From Usitatibacter sp035624355 (GTDB taxonomy: Bacteria; Pseudomonadota; Gammaproteobacteria; Burkholderiales; Usitatibacteraceae), in the NCBI GenBank assembly GCA_035624355.1, contig DASPRQ010000019.1, positions 1 through 21,463 on the forward strand: a stretch of DNA of 21,463 nucleotides, read 5' to 3'. The notes under the pieces are model-generated. The model had not been told where the DNA came from. It ran no database searches and saw nothing but the letters and a program-made list of their open reading frames with translations. The position numbers were made by a program, and so were the translations under genes. The stretch's first letter is position 1. Every line of letters starts with the position of its first letter. Positions 14,620 through 21,463 of the stretch are shown here, piece after piece.

Positions 14620-15636
14620 CTAGGCCCGGGTGCCCTCGCCGCGCGCGAGCCGCAGGAGCAGCAGCTTCGAGGCGGCGAGCACGATGGTCGTGATGAGGAA
14701 GAGGATGAGGCCGAGCTCGATCAGCGCGGAAGTGTACACGTCGCCGACGGCCTCGTTGAACTCGTTGGCGAGCGCCGAGGCGATCGAGTTGCCGGGCATG
14801 AAGAGCGAGGCGCTGAAGTCGTGCGCGTTGCCGATCACGAAGGTGACCGCCATGGTTTCCCCGAGCGCGCGGCCCAGGCCCAGCATGACGCCGCCGATCA
14901 CGCCCACCTTGGTGTAGGGAAGCACGACGCCGCGGACGACCTCCCACGTGGTCGAGCCCAGGCCGTAGGCCGATTCCTTGAGCATCGCGGGGACCAGCTC
15001 GAAGACGTCGCGCATCACGGCGGTGATGAACGGGATCACCATGATCGCGAGGATGATGCCCGCCGCGAGCATGCCGATCCCCATGGGCGGGCCGGAGAAG
15101 AGGATGCCGAGCCCGGGCACCTTGCCCACGGTGTCGGCGAGGAAGGGCTGCACGTGGTCCTGGAACACGGGAGCGAAGACGAAGAGCCCCCACATGCCGT
15201 AGATGATGCTGGGGATCGCCGCGAGCATCTCGATCGCGGTGCCGAGCGGCCGGCGCAGCCACACGGGCGAGAGCTCGGTGAGGAAGACCGAGATCCCGAG
15301 GCTCACGGGGATGGCGATCGCGAGCGCGATGGCCGAGGTGAGGACGGTGCCGTAGATCGGGACCAGCGCCCCGAAGTTGTCCTGCACCGGGTCCCACTGG
15401 GCGCTCGCGAGGAAGCCGAGCCCGAACTTGCGGATCGAGGGCATGCTGCCCACGACCAGGGATACCAGGATCGCGGCGAGCAGGCTGAAGACCGCGAACG
15501 CGAAGAACCGCGTGAGGTTGCGGAACACCGCGTCCATGAGCGCGTTGTTTCGGAGCACGGGGGGCCTGGGCGTAAAAGCGACGACCGCGGACGGTTCCGC
15601 GGTCGCCAGGCCCGTATTATCCAGCACTGCGCTCAT
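14620..15636 (-). CDS. pstC: Phosphate ABC transporter permease PstC
   Basis: 338 residues, about 20 longer than the E. coli protein owing to its cytoplasmic N-terminal tail (residues 1-40). Six membrane spans. Family segments: FGALVPIYGTVLTSAIALA, EMLAAIPSIIYGMWGLFVF, the EAA loop around LKESAYGLGSTTWEVVRGVV that docks on PstB, and GLGRALGETMAVTFVIGN, a PstC hallmark. Together with PstA it makes the membrane channel for phosphate. The ATG at 15636 follows the pstS stop by 18 nt, and pstA begins 2 nt after the pstC stop. Confidence 0.96.
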   Translation of the reverse strand: MSAVLDNTGLATAEPSAVVAFTPRPPVLRNNALMDAVFRNLTRFFAFAVFSLLAAILVSLVVGSMPSIRKFGLGFLASAQWDPVQDNFGALVPIYGTVLTSAIALAIAIPVSLGISVFLTELSPVWLRRPLGTAIEMLAAIPSIIYGMWGLFVFAPVFQDHVQPFLADTVGKVPGLGILFSGPPMGIGMLAAGIILAIMVIPFITAVMRDVFELVPAMLKESAYGLGSTTWEVVRGVVLPYTKVGVIGGVMLGLGRALGETMAVTFVIGNAHDFSASLFMPGNSIASALANEFNEAVGDVYTSALIELGLILFLITTIVLAASKLLLLRLARGEGTRA

Positions 15637-15654
15637 GGGCGTGAGCGCCGGTCC

Positions 15655-16689
15655 TCAGATGATGGGTTTGCCGGACGCGTCCTTGATCTCTTTCCAGTTC
15701 GTCTCGATCAGCTTCGCGACGCTCGGCGGCATCGGGACGTAGTCGAGGGACTCTGCGATCCGGCTGCCGTTGGCGTAGGCCCACTTGAAGAAGTCGAGCA
15801 CCTGCTTCTCGTTGGCGGGGTTGTCGGCGGTCGTGTGCACGAGGATGAAGGTCGCCCCCGCGATCGGCCAGGCGCCCTTGCCCGGCGCATCCGTGAGCAT
15901 CAGGTTCATCCCGGGAGCCGCGGCCCAGTCCGCCCCGGCGGCCGCCGCCTGGAAGGACTTGGCGTTGGGCGACACGTACTCGCCCTCGCTGTTCTTCACC
16001 AGGGCGTAGGTCATGTGGTTCTGCAGCACGTAGGCGTACTCGACGTAGCCGATGGCGCCGTTGATGCGCTGCACGTACGAAGCCACGCCCTCGTTGCCCT
16101 TGCCGCCCACGCCCGCCGGCCAGTTGATCGAGGTGCCCTTGCCGACCTTCGACTTCCACTCTTCGCTCACCTTCGAGAGGTAGTCGGACCAGATGTAGGT
16201 CGTGCCCGACCCGTCCGAGCGGTGCACCGGGGTGATCGCCGTGTCGGGAAGCTTCACGTGGGGGTTGAGGCTCCTGATCTCGGCGTCGTTCCACTTCTTC
16301 ACCTTGCCGAGGTAGATGTCGGCGATCACCGCGCCGGTGAGCTTGAGCTCGCCCGGTTTCACGCCCTTGAGGTTCACGGCCGGGATGGCGCCGCCGATGC
16401 AGGTCGGGAACTGCTGCAGGCCGTCCTTCTGCAGGTCCTCGACGGTGAGCGGCATGTCCGAGGCGCCGAAATCGACGGTCTTGGCGATGATCTGCTTGAT
16501 GCCGCCGCCGGAGCCGATCGACTGGTAGTTGAGGCCGACTCCGGTCTTCTCCTTGTAGGCCTCGGCCCACTTGGAATAGATGGGGTAGGCGAAGGTCGAA
16601 CCTGCGCCGGTGATGTCGGCTGCGAAGGCCTGGGTCGCCAGGGCGGCCGCGGCGAGGGTCGCCGCGGCGAGGATGCGTTTTGCGCGCAT
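15655..16689 (-). CDS. pstS: Periplasmic phosphate-binding protein PstS
   Basis: 344 residues. A Sec signal peptide (RILAAATLAAAALATQAFA, cleavage near residue 23) is followed by the mature start ADITGAGSTFAYPIYSKW. Phosphate-binding segments are visible: GAGSTF, SIGSGGGIKQI, DFGASDMPL and HRSDGSGTTYIWSDYL. It captures phosphate in the periplasm for PstCA-PstB. GGAG lies 7 nt before the ATG on the minus strand, and a PHO box lies 52 nt upstream of the ATG, so it is the first and probably most strongly expressed gene of the pst operon. Confidence 0.97.
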   Translation of the reverse strand: MRAKRILAAATLAAAALATQAFAADITGAGSTFAYPIYSKWAEAYKEKTGVGLNYQSIGSGGGIKQIIAKTVDFGASDMPLTVEDLQKDGLQQFPTCIGGAIPAVNLKGVKPGELKLTGAVIADIYLGKVKKWNDAEIRSLNPHVKLPDTAITPVHRSDGSGTTYIWSDYLSKVSEEWKSKVGKGTSINWPAGVGGKGNEGVASYVQRINGAIGYVEYAYVLQNHMTYALVKNSEGEYVSPNAKSFQAAAAGADWAAAPGMNLMLTDAPGKGAWPIAGATFILVHTTADNPANEKQVLDFFKWAYANGSRIAESLDYVPMPPSVAKLIETNWKEIKDASGKPII

Positions 16690-16725
16690 TCGCTGTCTCC
16701 GTTTTGTCGTCGGGGTGATTGCGCG

Positions 16726-16759
16726 ACTGTACGGAGGGCGGATGACGGTTTCGTGACAG
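16726..16759 (-). promoter_or_regulatory. PHO box and -10 of the pstSCAB operon
   Basis: Read on the minus strand, CTGTCAC-GAAA-CCGTCAT (16759-16742) is the best PHO-box match in the window: two 7-bp half-sites with a 4-bp A-rich spacer. Ten bp further is TACAGT (16731-16726), a plausible -10. The predicted start of transcription near 16719 leaves a leader of about 30 nt containing the GGAG ribosome binding site. The box starts only 4 nt after the hxlR stop codon. Confidence 0.85.
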
Positions 16760-16763
16760 CGGG

Positions 16764-17135
16764 CTACCTACGGGCGCTCCGAGCCCGCTCGAAGCGCTCC
16801 TGCGCGAGCAGGACCTCGGACGCGTGCCGCTCCGTCCATTCCCGCATCGCGTCGAGCACCATGACCAGGGACCGACCGAGCGGAGTGAGCGAATACTCCA
16901 CCCGCGGGGGCACCTCGGCGTAGATGCGCCGGGAGACCAGGCCCAGGCGCTCGAGGTCGCGCAGCGTCTGGGTGAGGGCCTTCTGCGTGACTCCCTGCAC
17001 GCGCCGGCGCAGCTCGTTGAAGCGGGTCGTGCGCTCGGTGAGCACGCCCAGCACCAGCACCGTCCACTTGTTCGCGACGCTCGCGAGGATCTCGCGGGCG
17101 GGGCAGGCGGCGGAAAACGCGTCGAAGCGCTTCAT
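16764..17135 (-). CDS. HxlR-family transcriptional regulator
   Basis: 123 residues, typical length. The winged helix-turn-helix is clear: the N-terminal cysteine of the family in ACPAREILASVANKWTVLVL (Cys11), then LTERTTRFNELRRRVQGVTQKALTQTL (recognition helix around 48-58), LERLGLVSRRIYAEVPPRVEYSLTPLG as the wing, and a dimerisation helix to the end. HxlR proteins act as dimers on palindromes and several sense electrophiles or oxidants through this cysteine. The ATG at 17135 is preferred over upstream in-frame starts because it yields the canonical family N-terminus; upstream starts would cross the operator. Divergent from the glutathione S-transferase gene, its likely target. It runs straight towards pstS without a visible terminator. 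Confidence 0.9.
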   Translation of the reverse strand: MKRFDAFSAACPAREILASVANKWTVLVLGVLTERTTRFNELRRRVQGVTQKALTQTLRDLERLGLVSRRIYAEVPPRVEYSLTPLGRSLVMVLDAMREWTERHASEVLLAQERFERARSARR

Positions 17136-17138
17136 GGT

Positions 17139-17192
17139 GGTATATTCTGGTAACCTGAATATCGTTCGATATCCTACTTTCCACAGTATACC
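17139..17192. promoter_or_regulatory. Palindromic operators between hxlR and gst
   Basis: A 21-bp dyad centred on 17152 reads ATATTC-T-GGT-A-ACC-T-GAATAT; only the centre and one symmetric pair fail to match. A second overlapping palindrome, ATATCG-TT-CGATAT, spans 17159-17172. In addition GGTATATTCTGG (17139-17150) and CCACAGTATACC (17181-17192) form an inverted pair with 10 of 12 matches. This A/T-rich block stands out from the GC-rich surroundings and lies directly before the hxlR start. It is probably the HxlR binding site controlling both divergent genes. A possible gst promoter is TTTCCA (17178-17183) and TATCCT (17202-17207). Confidence 0.7.
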
Positions 17193-17244
17193 GAACCCCG
17201 CTATCCTGCGCGCTCCTTCTTCGCGTTCCCCCAAGGAGAAACCC

Positions 17245-17853
17245 ATGAAGCTCTATTACTCCCCCGGAGCCTGCTCGCTCTCCCCCCACATCGTGCTGCG
17301 CGAGCTCGCCGAGCCCTTCGAGCTGGTGAAGGTCGACACGAAGTCGAAGACGTTCGACGGCGGCGGCGACTTCCTCGCCGTGAACGGCAAGGGCTACGTG
17401 CCGGTGCTCGAGCTCGACGGCGGCGAGCGCCTCACCGAGGGCCCTGCGATCGTCCAGTACGTCGCCGATCGCCACCCGGGCTCCGGCCTCGCCCCGCCCC
17501 CCGGGACGCTCGAGCGCGTGCGCCTCCAGGAGTGGCTCAACTTCATCACCTCGGAGCTCCACAAGGGCTTCTCGCCGCTTTTCTCGCCCGAGACGCCCGA
17601 GGACTACAAGCCGGTCGCGAGGAAACGCCTCGCCATGCGCTTCGACTGGCTCTCGAAGCAGCTCGCGAACCGCCCGTACCTGACGGGCGAGCGCTTCACC
17701 GTGGCCGACGCGTACCTGTTCGTGATCCTCGGCTGGACCGGCTACGTCGGCATGAAGCTCGACGACTGGCCCGTGCTCGCGGCCTACCGTGCGCGCATCG
17801 CCCAGCGTGCGGCCGTCCGGGAGGCGATGAAGGCGGAGGGCCTCGTCAAGTAG
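17245..17853 (+). CDS. Glutathione S-transferase, beta-class-like
   Basis: 202 residues. The N-terminal thioredoxin-fold domain begins MKLYYSPGACSLSPHIVLRE, where Cys10 is the glutathione-interacting residue of beta-class enzymes, followed by the cis-Pro region GYVPVLELDGG and the glutathione-contact loop LTEGPAIVQYVADRHPG. The helical C-terminal domain carries the N-capping motif GERFTVADAYLFVIL (about 150-164). It would conjugate or reduce electrophiles with glutathione in the cytoplasm. AAGGAG lies 6 nt before the ATG at 17245. Divergent from the HxlR regulator across a palindromic operator, so it is probably induced by reactive compounds (inference). aceE follows after 20 nt on the same strand. 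Confidence 0.92.
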   Translation: MKLYYSPGACSLSPHIVLRELAEPFELVKVDTKSKTFDGGGDFLAVNGKGYVPVLELDGGERLTEGPAIVQYVADRHPGSGLAPPPGTLERVRLQEWLNFITSELHKGFSPLFSPETPEDYKPVARKRLAMRFDWLSKQLANRPYLTGERFTVADAYLFVILGWTGYVGMKLDDWPVLAAYRARIAQRAAVREAMKAEGLVK

Positions 17854-17873
17854 CGTGCGAGAATGGGGTCGCC

Positions 17874-20594
17874 ATGGATCCCTCCATCCCGCGGCAGGTC
17901 GGCGACCCCCACGATCCCGATTCCGACCCCCTCGAGACCCGCGAGTGGGTCGAGGCGCTCGACGCCCTGATCCAGTCCGAGGGCCCCGAGCGCGCCACCT
18001 TCCTCCTGCGCCGGCTGCTGCAGCACGCCCGCGCGCGCCGCGTGCCGCTGCCCCAGGTGCTCGCCACCCCCTACGTGAACACCATCGGGCTCGCGGAGCA
18101 GCCGCCCTACCAGGGCAACCTCGAGATCGAGGCGCGCATCTCGGCGCTCGTGCGCTGGAACGCGCTCGCCATGGTGGTGCGGGCCAACCGCGCGAGCGGC
18201 GAGCTGGGCGGCCACATCGCGAGCTACGCCTCGGCGGCGGACCTGTTCGAGGTGGGCTTCAACCACTTCTTCCGCGGCGGCGAGCGCGGCGACCTCGTCT
18301 ACTTCCAGCCCCATTCGGCGCCCGGCGTCTACGCGCGCGCCTACCTCGAGGGGCGCCTCGCCGAGGAGCAGCTCGACCGTTACCGGCGCGAGACCGGGGG
18401 GCGGGGCCTCTCGTCCTATCCCCACCCGTGGCTCATGCCGCGGTTCTGGCAGTTTCCGACGGGCTCCATGGGAATCGGCCCGCTCTTCGCGATCTACCAG
18501 GCGCGCTTCATGCGCTACCTCGAGCATCGGGGGCTCGCGGACTCCGCGCAGGCGGCCGATTGGTCATCCCGGAAGGTGTGGTGCTTCGTGGGCGACGGCG
18601 AGATGGACGAGCCCGAGTCGCTGGCGGGGCTGTCGATCGCCGCGCGCGAGAAGCTCGACAACCTGGTGCTCGTCGTCAACTGCAACCTGCAGCGCCTCGA
18701 CGGGCCGGTGCGCGGCAACGGCTCGATCGTGCAGGAGCTGGAGGGCCTGTTCGCGGGTGCGGGCTGGAACGTGATCAAGCTGCTCTGGTCGAGCGACTGG
18801 GACCCGCTCTTCGCGCGCGACGTGCACCAGTGGCTCGAGAAGCGCTTCCTCGAGACCGTGGACGGCGAGTTCCAGACCTACGCCGCGGCCGACGGGCGCT
18901 TCAACCGCGAGCACTTCTTCAACAAGTACCCGGAATTGCGCGAGCTCGTCGCCCACCTTTCCGACGACGACATCGACCGGCTGCGCCGCGGGGGCCACGA
19001 CCCGGTGAAGATCTTCTCGGCGTACTGGCACGCCACGCGCCACGAAGGGCAGCCCACGGTGATCCTCGCGATGACCAAGAAGGGCTACGGGATGGGCACC
19101 GCGGGCCAGGGCCGCATGACCACGCACCAGCAGAAGAAGCTCGACGCGGGCGAGCTCCACGCCTTCCGCGACCGCTTCGCGCTGCCCATCACCGACGCGC
19201 AGTGCGAGGCGTGCGAGTTCGTGCGCCCGCCGCGCGAGTCGCCCGAGATGGCCTACCTGCACGCGCGGCGCCAGAAGCTCGGCGGCTACCTCCCGTCGCG
19301 CTCGACGAAGGCGCCGCCGCTCGCCACGCCGGAGGCGAAGTCGTTCGCGAAGTTCGCCCTCGAGGCGGGCGGCAAGGAGATGTCCACCACGGTCGCCTTC
19401 GTGCGCATGGCGGGCGCCCTGCTGCGCGACGCGGGCGTCGGCAAGCGCATCGTCCCGATCATCGCGGACGAGGCGCGCACCTTCGGCATGGCGGACCTCT
19501 TTCGCCAGATCGGCATCTACTCGCCCACCGGGCAGCTCTACGAGCCGGAGGACAGCCACCAGCTCTCGTACTACAAGGAGGCGCGCGACGGCCAGCTCCT
19601 CGAGGAGGGCATCAACGAGGCCGGCGCGATGGCCTCCTGGGTCGCGGCGGCGACGAGCCACTCGGCGCACGGCGTGGCGATGCTGCCGATGTACATCTAC
19701 TACTCGATCTTCGGCTTCCAGCGCGTCGGCGACGAGATCTGGGCGGCGGCCGATTCGCGCTCGCGGGGCTTCCTCTTCGGGGCGACCGCGGGACGCACCA
19801 CCCTCTCCGGCGAGGGCCTGCAGCACGAGGACGGCACGAGCCACCTCGCCGCCTCGACGATCCCCAATTGCCGCGCCTACGACCCGGGGCTCGCGTGCGA
19901 GCTCGCCGTGATCCTCGAGGACGGCATGCGCCGGATGCTGGGCGCCCAGGAGGACGTCTTCTACTACGTGACGCTCATGAACGAGAGCTACCCGCAGCCC
20001 TCGCTTCCCGAAGGCGCCCGCGAAGGGATCCTGCGCGGCATGCACCGCGTCCGCGAGGCGGGCAAGGCGCTCTCCGCCCCGCCGGGCTTCGCGCGCAAGC
20101 AGAAGGTGCGGCTCCTCGGCGCGGGCGCGATCCTGCAGGAGGCGCTCGCGGCCGCCGAGCTGCTGGAGAACGACTGGGGCGTGGGCGCGGAGGTCCATTC
20201 GGTCACGAGCTTCACCGAGCTGCGCCGCGAGGCGATGGAGGTGTCGCGGCGCCGGCGGCTGGATCCTCCTTCCGCTTCGGGAGCGGACCGGGAGGAGACA
20301 AGCACCTGGCTCGAGCGGCAGCTCTCCCAAACCGGGGAGCCCATCGTCGCCGCGAGCGACTACGTGAGCGCCGTGGCCGACCTCATCCGCCCGTGGATCC
20401 GCGACCCGTACGTCGCGCTCGGCACCGACGGCTTCGGGCGCAGCGACACGCGGGCCGCGCTTCGCCGATTCTTCGAGGTGGACCGGCACTCGATCGCCGT
20501 GGCCGCGCTTCGCGCGCTCGGGGACGCCCGCGCGAAGGACGCCATCGAGCGCTACGGCATCGACCGCAAAGCGGCGCCGCCCTGGGCGCGCTGA
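17874..20594 (+). CDS. aceE: Pyruvate dehydrogenase E1 component, homodimeric type
   Basis: 906 residues against 887 in E. coli. It decarboxylates pyruvate with thiamine diphosphate and passes the acetyl group to the lipoyl domain of E2. Landmarks: early TPYVNTIGLAEQPPYQGN; the thiamine-diphosphate motif GDGEMDEPES (240-249) closing with NCNLQRLDGPVRGN; inner-loop His418 in MTTHQQKKLDAGE, matching the E. coli active-site loop; the PP/Pyr region YYKEARDGQLLEEGINEAGAM; FYIYYS-like MYIYYSIFGFQRVGDEIWAA; ATAGRTTLSGEGLQHEDG; and the closing GTDGFGRSDTRAALRRFFEVD. The ATG at 17874 gives a family-like N-terminus, although its ribosome binding site is weak (GGGGT). Neither aceF nor lpd follows: the next gene is a convergent MFS transporter 7 nt away. 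It may be the main E1 at a split locus or a paralogue acting on another 2-oxoacid. Confidence 0.93.
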   Translation: MDPSIPRQVGDPHDPDSDPLETREWVEALDALIQSEGPERATFLLRRLLQHARARRVPLPQVLATPYVNTIGLAEQPPYQGNLEIEARISALVRWNALAMVVRANRASGELGGHIASYASAADLFEVGFNHFFRGGERGDLVYFQPHSAPGVYARAYLEGRLAEEQLDRYRRETGGRGLSSYPHPWLMPRFWQFPTGSMGIGPLFAIYQARFMRYLEHRGLADSAQAADWSSRKVWCFVGDGEMDEPESLAGLSIAAREKLDNLVLVVNCNLQRLDGPVRGNGSIVQELEGLFAGAGWNVIKLLWSSDWDPLFARDVHQWLEKRFLETVDGEFQTYAAADGRFNREHFFNKYPELRELVAHLSDDDIDRLRRGGHDPVKIFSAYWHATRHEGQPTVILAMTKKGYGMGTAGQGRMTTHQQKKLDAGELHAFRDRFALPITDAQCEACEFVRPPRESPEMAYLHARRQKLGGYLPSRSTKAPPLATPEAKSFAKFALEAGGKEMSTTVAFVRMAGALLRDAGVGKRIVPIIADEARTFGMADLFRQIGIYSPTGQLYEPEDSHQLSYYKEARDGQLLEEGINEAGAMASWVAAATSHSAHGVAMLPMYIYYSIFGFQRVGDEIWAAADSRSRGFLFGATAGRTTLSGEGLQHEDGTSHLAASTIPNCRAYDPGLACELAVILEDGMRRMLGAQEDVFYYVTLMNESYPQPSLPEGAREGILRGMHRVREAGKALSAPPGFARKQKVRLLGAGAILQEALAAAELLENDWGVGAEVHSVTSFTELRREAMEVSRRRRLDPPSASGADREETSTWLERQLSQTGEPIVAASDYVSAVADLIRPWIRDPYVALGTDGFGRSDTRAALRRFFEVDRHSIAVAALRALGDARAKDAIERYGIDRKAAPPWAR

Positions 20595-20601
20595 AGCCCG
20601 C

Positions 20602-21463
20602 TCAGCGCACCGCGAGGGCGGTGATCGCGGCGGCAGCGATCGCGAAGAAGGCGCCGGCCCAGAAGGTCGCGGCGGGCCCGACCCAGGTCCACAGCGCTCC
20701 GGCGAGGACGCTCGAGGCGAGCATCGCGAGGCCGCCCGCCAGGTTGAAGACGCCGAACGCGGTGCCGCGAAGCGGTGCGGGCGCGGCGTGGGAGACCATC
20801 GCGGCGAGCACGCCCTGGGTGAATCCCATGTGCAGGCCCCAGAGCGCGATGCCGATCCAGGCGAAGGCGAGATGGCCCGCGAGCGCGAGCACCGCGTCCG
20901 AGGCCGCGAGGAAGGCCACGCCCCAGAAGAGCAGCACGCGCGGCGCGACGCGGTCGGCGAGCCGCCCCACGGGGTAGGCCGCCGCCGAGTAGACCACGTT
21001 CATCGCGACCAGCACCGCTGGCGCGTACGCTTCGCCGAGTTGCAGGTCCGCGGCGCGCAGCACGAGGAAGGCCTCGCTGAAGCGCGCGAGCGCGAGCGCA
21101 GCTCCGATCGCGGTGACGCCCCAGAAGGCGGCGCCCAGCGCGCGCAGCGTCGCGCGGTCGAACCGGATTTCCCCGGCCCGCGGAGCCTTCCCGTCGCCCT
21201 GGGGATTCTCGGGCTCGCGCACGCCGAAGGCGATGAGCAGGAACGAGGCGACGCCGGGGACCGTCGCCACCCAGAACACCGCGCGGAAGTCGTCGTGCCA
21301 CGCGAGCATGAGCGCGATGGCGAGCAGCGGGCCCGCGAAGGCGCCCACGGTGTCGAGGGTCTGGCGCAGGCCGAAGGCCGCGCCGCGGATCTCCTTCGGC
21401 GTGAGGTCCGCGATCAACGCGTCGCGCGGCGCGCCGCGGATGCCCTTGCCGATGCGGTCGACG
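20602..21463 (-). CDS. MFS transporter, C-terminal part
   Basis: The frame is open to the right edge of the window, so the N-terminus is missing; about 287 residues are visible. At the edge, reading inward, is DRIGKGIRGAPRDALIADLT, the cytoplasmic loop motif between spans 4 and 5 of a group of major facilitator proteins. It is followed by seven to eight hydrophobic spans, a charged central loop (VREPENPQGDGKAPRAGEI) and the second-half loop PVGRLADRVAPR, equivalent to the MFS A-motif. The substrate is unknown. An in-frame TTG at 21417 is not the start because homologous residues precede it. The stop is 7 nt from the aceE stop (convergent). Confidence 0.88.
   Translation of the reverse strand, partial: VDRIGKGIRGAPRDALIADLTPKEIRGAAFGLRQTLDTVGAFAGPLLAIALMLAWHDDFRAVFWVATVPGVASFLLIAFGVREPENPQGDGKAPRAGEIRFDRATLRALGAAFWGVTAIGAALALARFSEAFLVLRAADLQLGEAYAPAVLVAMNVVYSAAAYPVGRLADRVAPRVLLFWGVAFLAASDAVLALAGHLAFAWIGIALWGLHMGFTQGVLAAMVSHAAPAPLRGTAFGVFNLAGGLAMLASSVLAGALWTWVGPAATFWAGAFFAIAAAAITALAVR

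Noticed and set aside
17855..20977. Second plus-strand frame of over 1000 codons across aceE and the MFS gene
   Set aside because: An Arg/Pro-rich out-of-frame shadow of aceE that runs through the convergent stop region; no recognisable domain.

Overview
The window is GC-rich throughout (roughly 70% by eye). Proteins such as enolase followed by FtsB, GreB, homodimeric pyruvate dehydrogenase E1, PhoU/PhoB/PhoR and PstSCAB point to a proteobacterium, most likely a betaproteobacterium; this is an inference from gene content and protein style, since no rRNA or other marker is present. Coding density is very high, with many 4-nt ATGA overlaps and no insertion sequence, CRISPR array, tRNA or rRNA.

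Layout. 1-1013: the C-terminal end of a secreted cysteine-containing protein and a small periplasmic protein, neither of known function. 1060-2628: eno and ftsB in their usual order. 2630-3526 (minus): an EamA/DMT exporter, head to head with a tight plus-strand operon at 3536-7356 (marC, greB, a TraB/GumN-like protein, a thiamine-diphosphate enzyme) whose genes all overlap, ending at a GC hairpin. 7419-16759: a phosphate-starvation island. It holds phoU-phoB-phoR; a small convergent ORF; a three-gene lipid cassette (PlcP-like metallophosphoesterase, GT4 glycosyltransferase, dgkA); and the convergent pstSCAB operon on the minus strand. 16764-17853: an HxlR regulator divergent from a glutathione S-transferase, with palindromic operators between them. 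17874-20594: aceE without aceF or lpd beside it. 20602-21463 (minus): the C-terminal part of an MFS transporter.

How it works together. I find PHO-box-like sites (two 7-bp half-sites separated by 4 bp, i.e. 11-bp phasing) upstream of phoU, of the plcP-like gene (four phased half-sites) and of pstS. Each lies exactly 10 bp from a -10-like hexamer. When phosphate is low, PhoR-PhoB would raise high-affinity phosphate uptake (PstSCAB). By inference it would also switch on phospholipid breakdown to diacylglycerol (PlcP-like), glycosylation of that diacylglycerol (GT4) and its recycling to phosphatidic acid (DgkA). That is a phosphorus-sparing membrane-lipid remodelling system embedded between the Pho sensor genes and the Pst transporter, and it is the most interesting part of the window.

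Limits: functions are read from motifs by eye, and no database search was run. The substrates of the glycosyltransferase and of the thiamine-diphosphate enzyme cannot be told from sequence alone.
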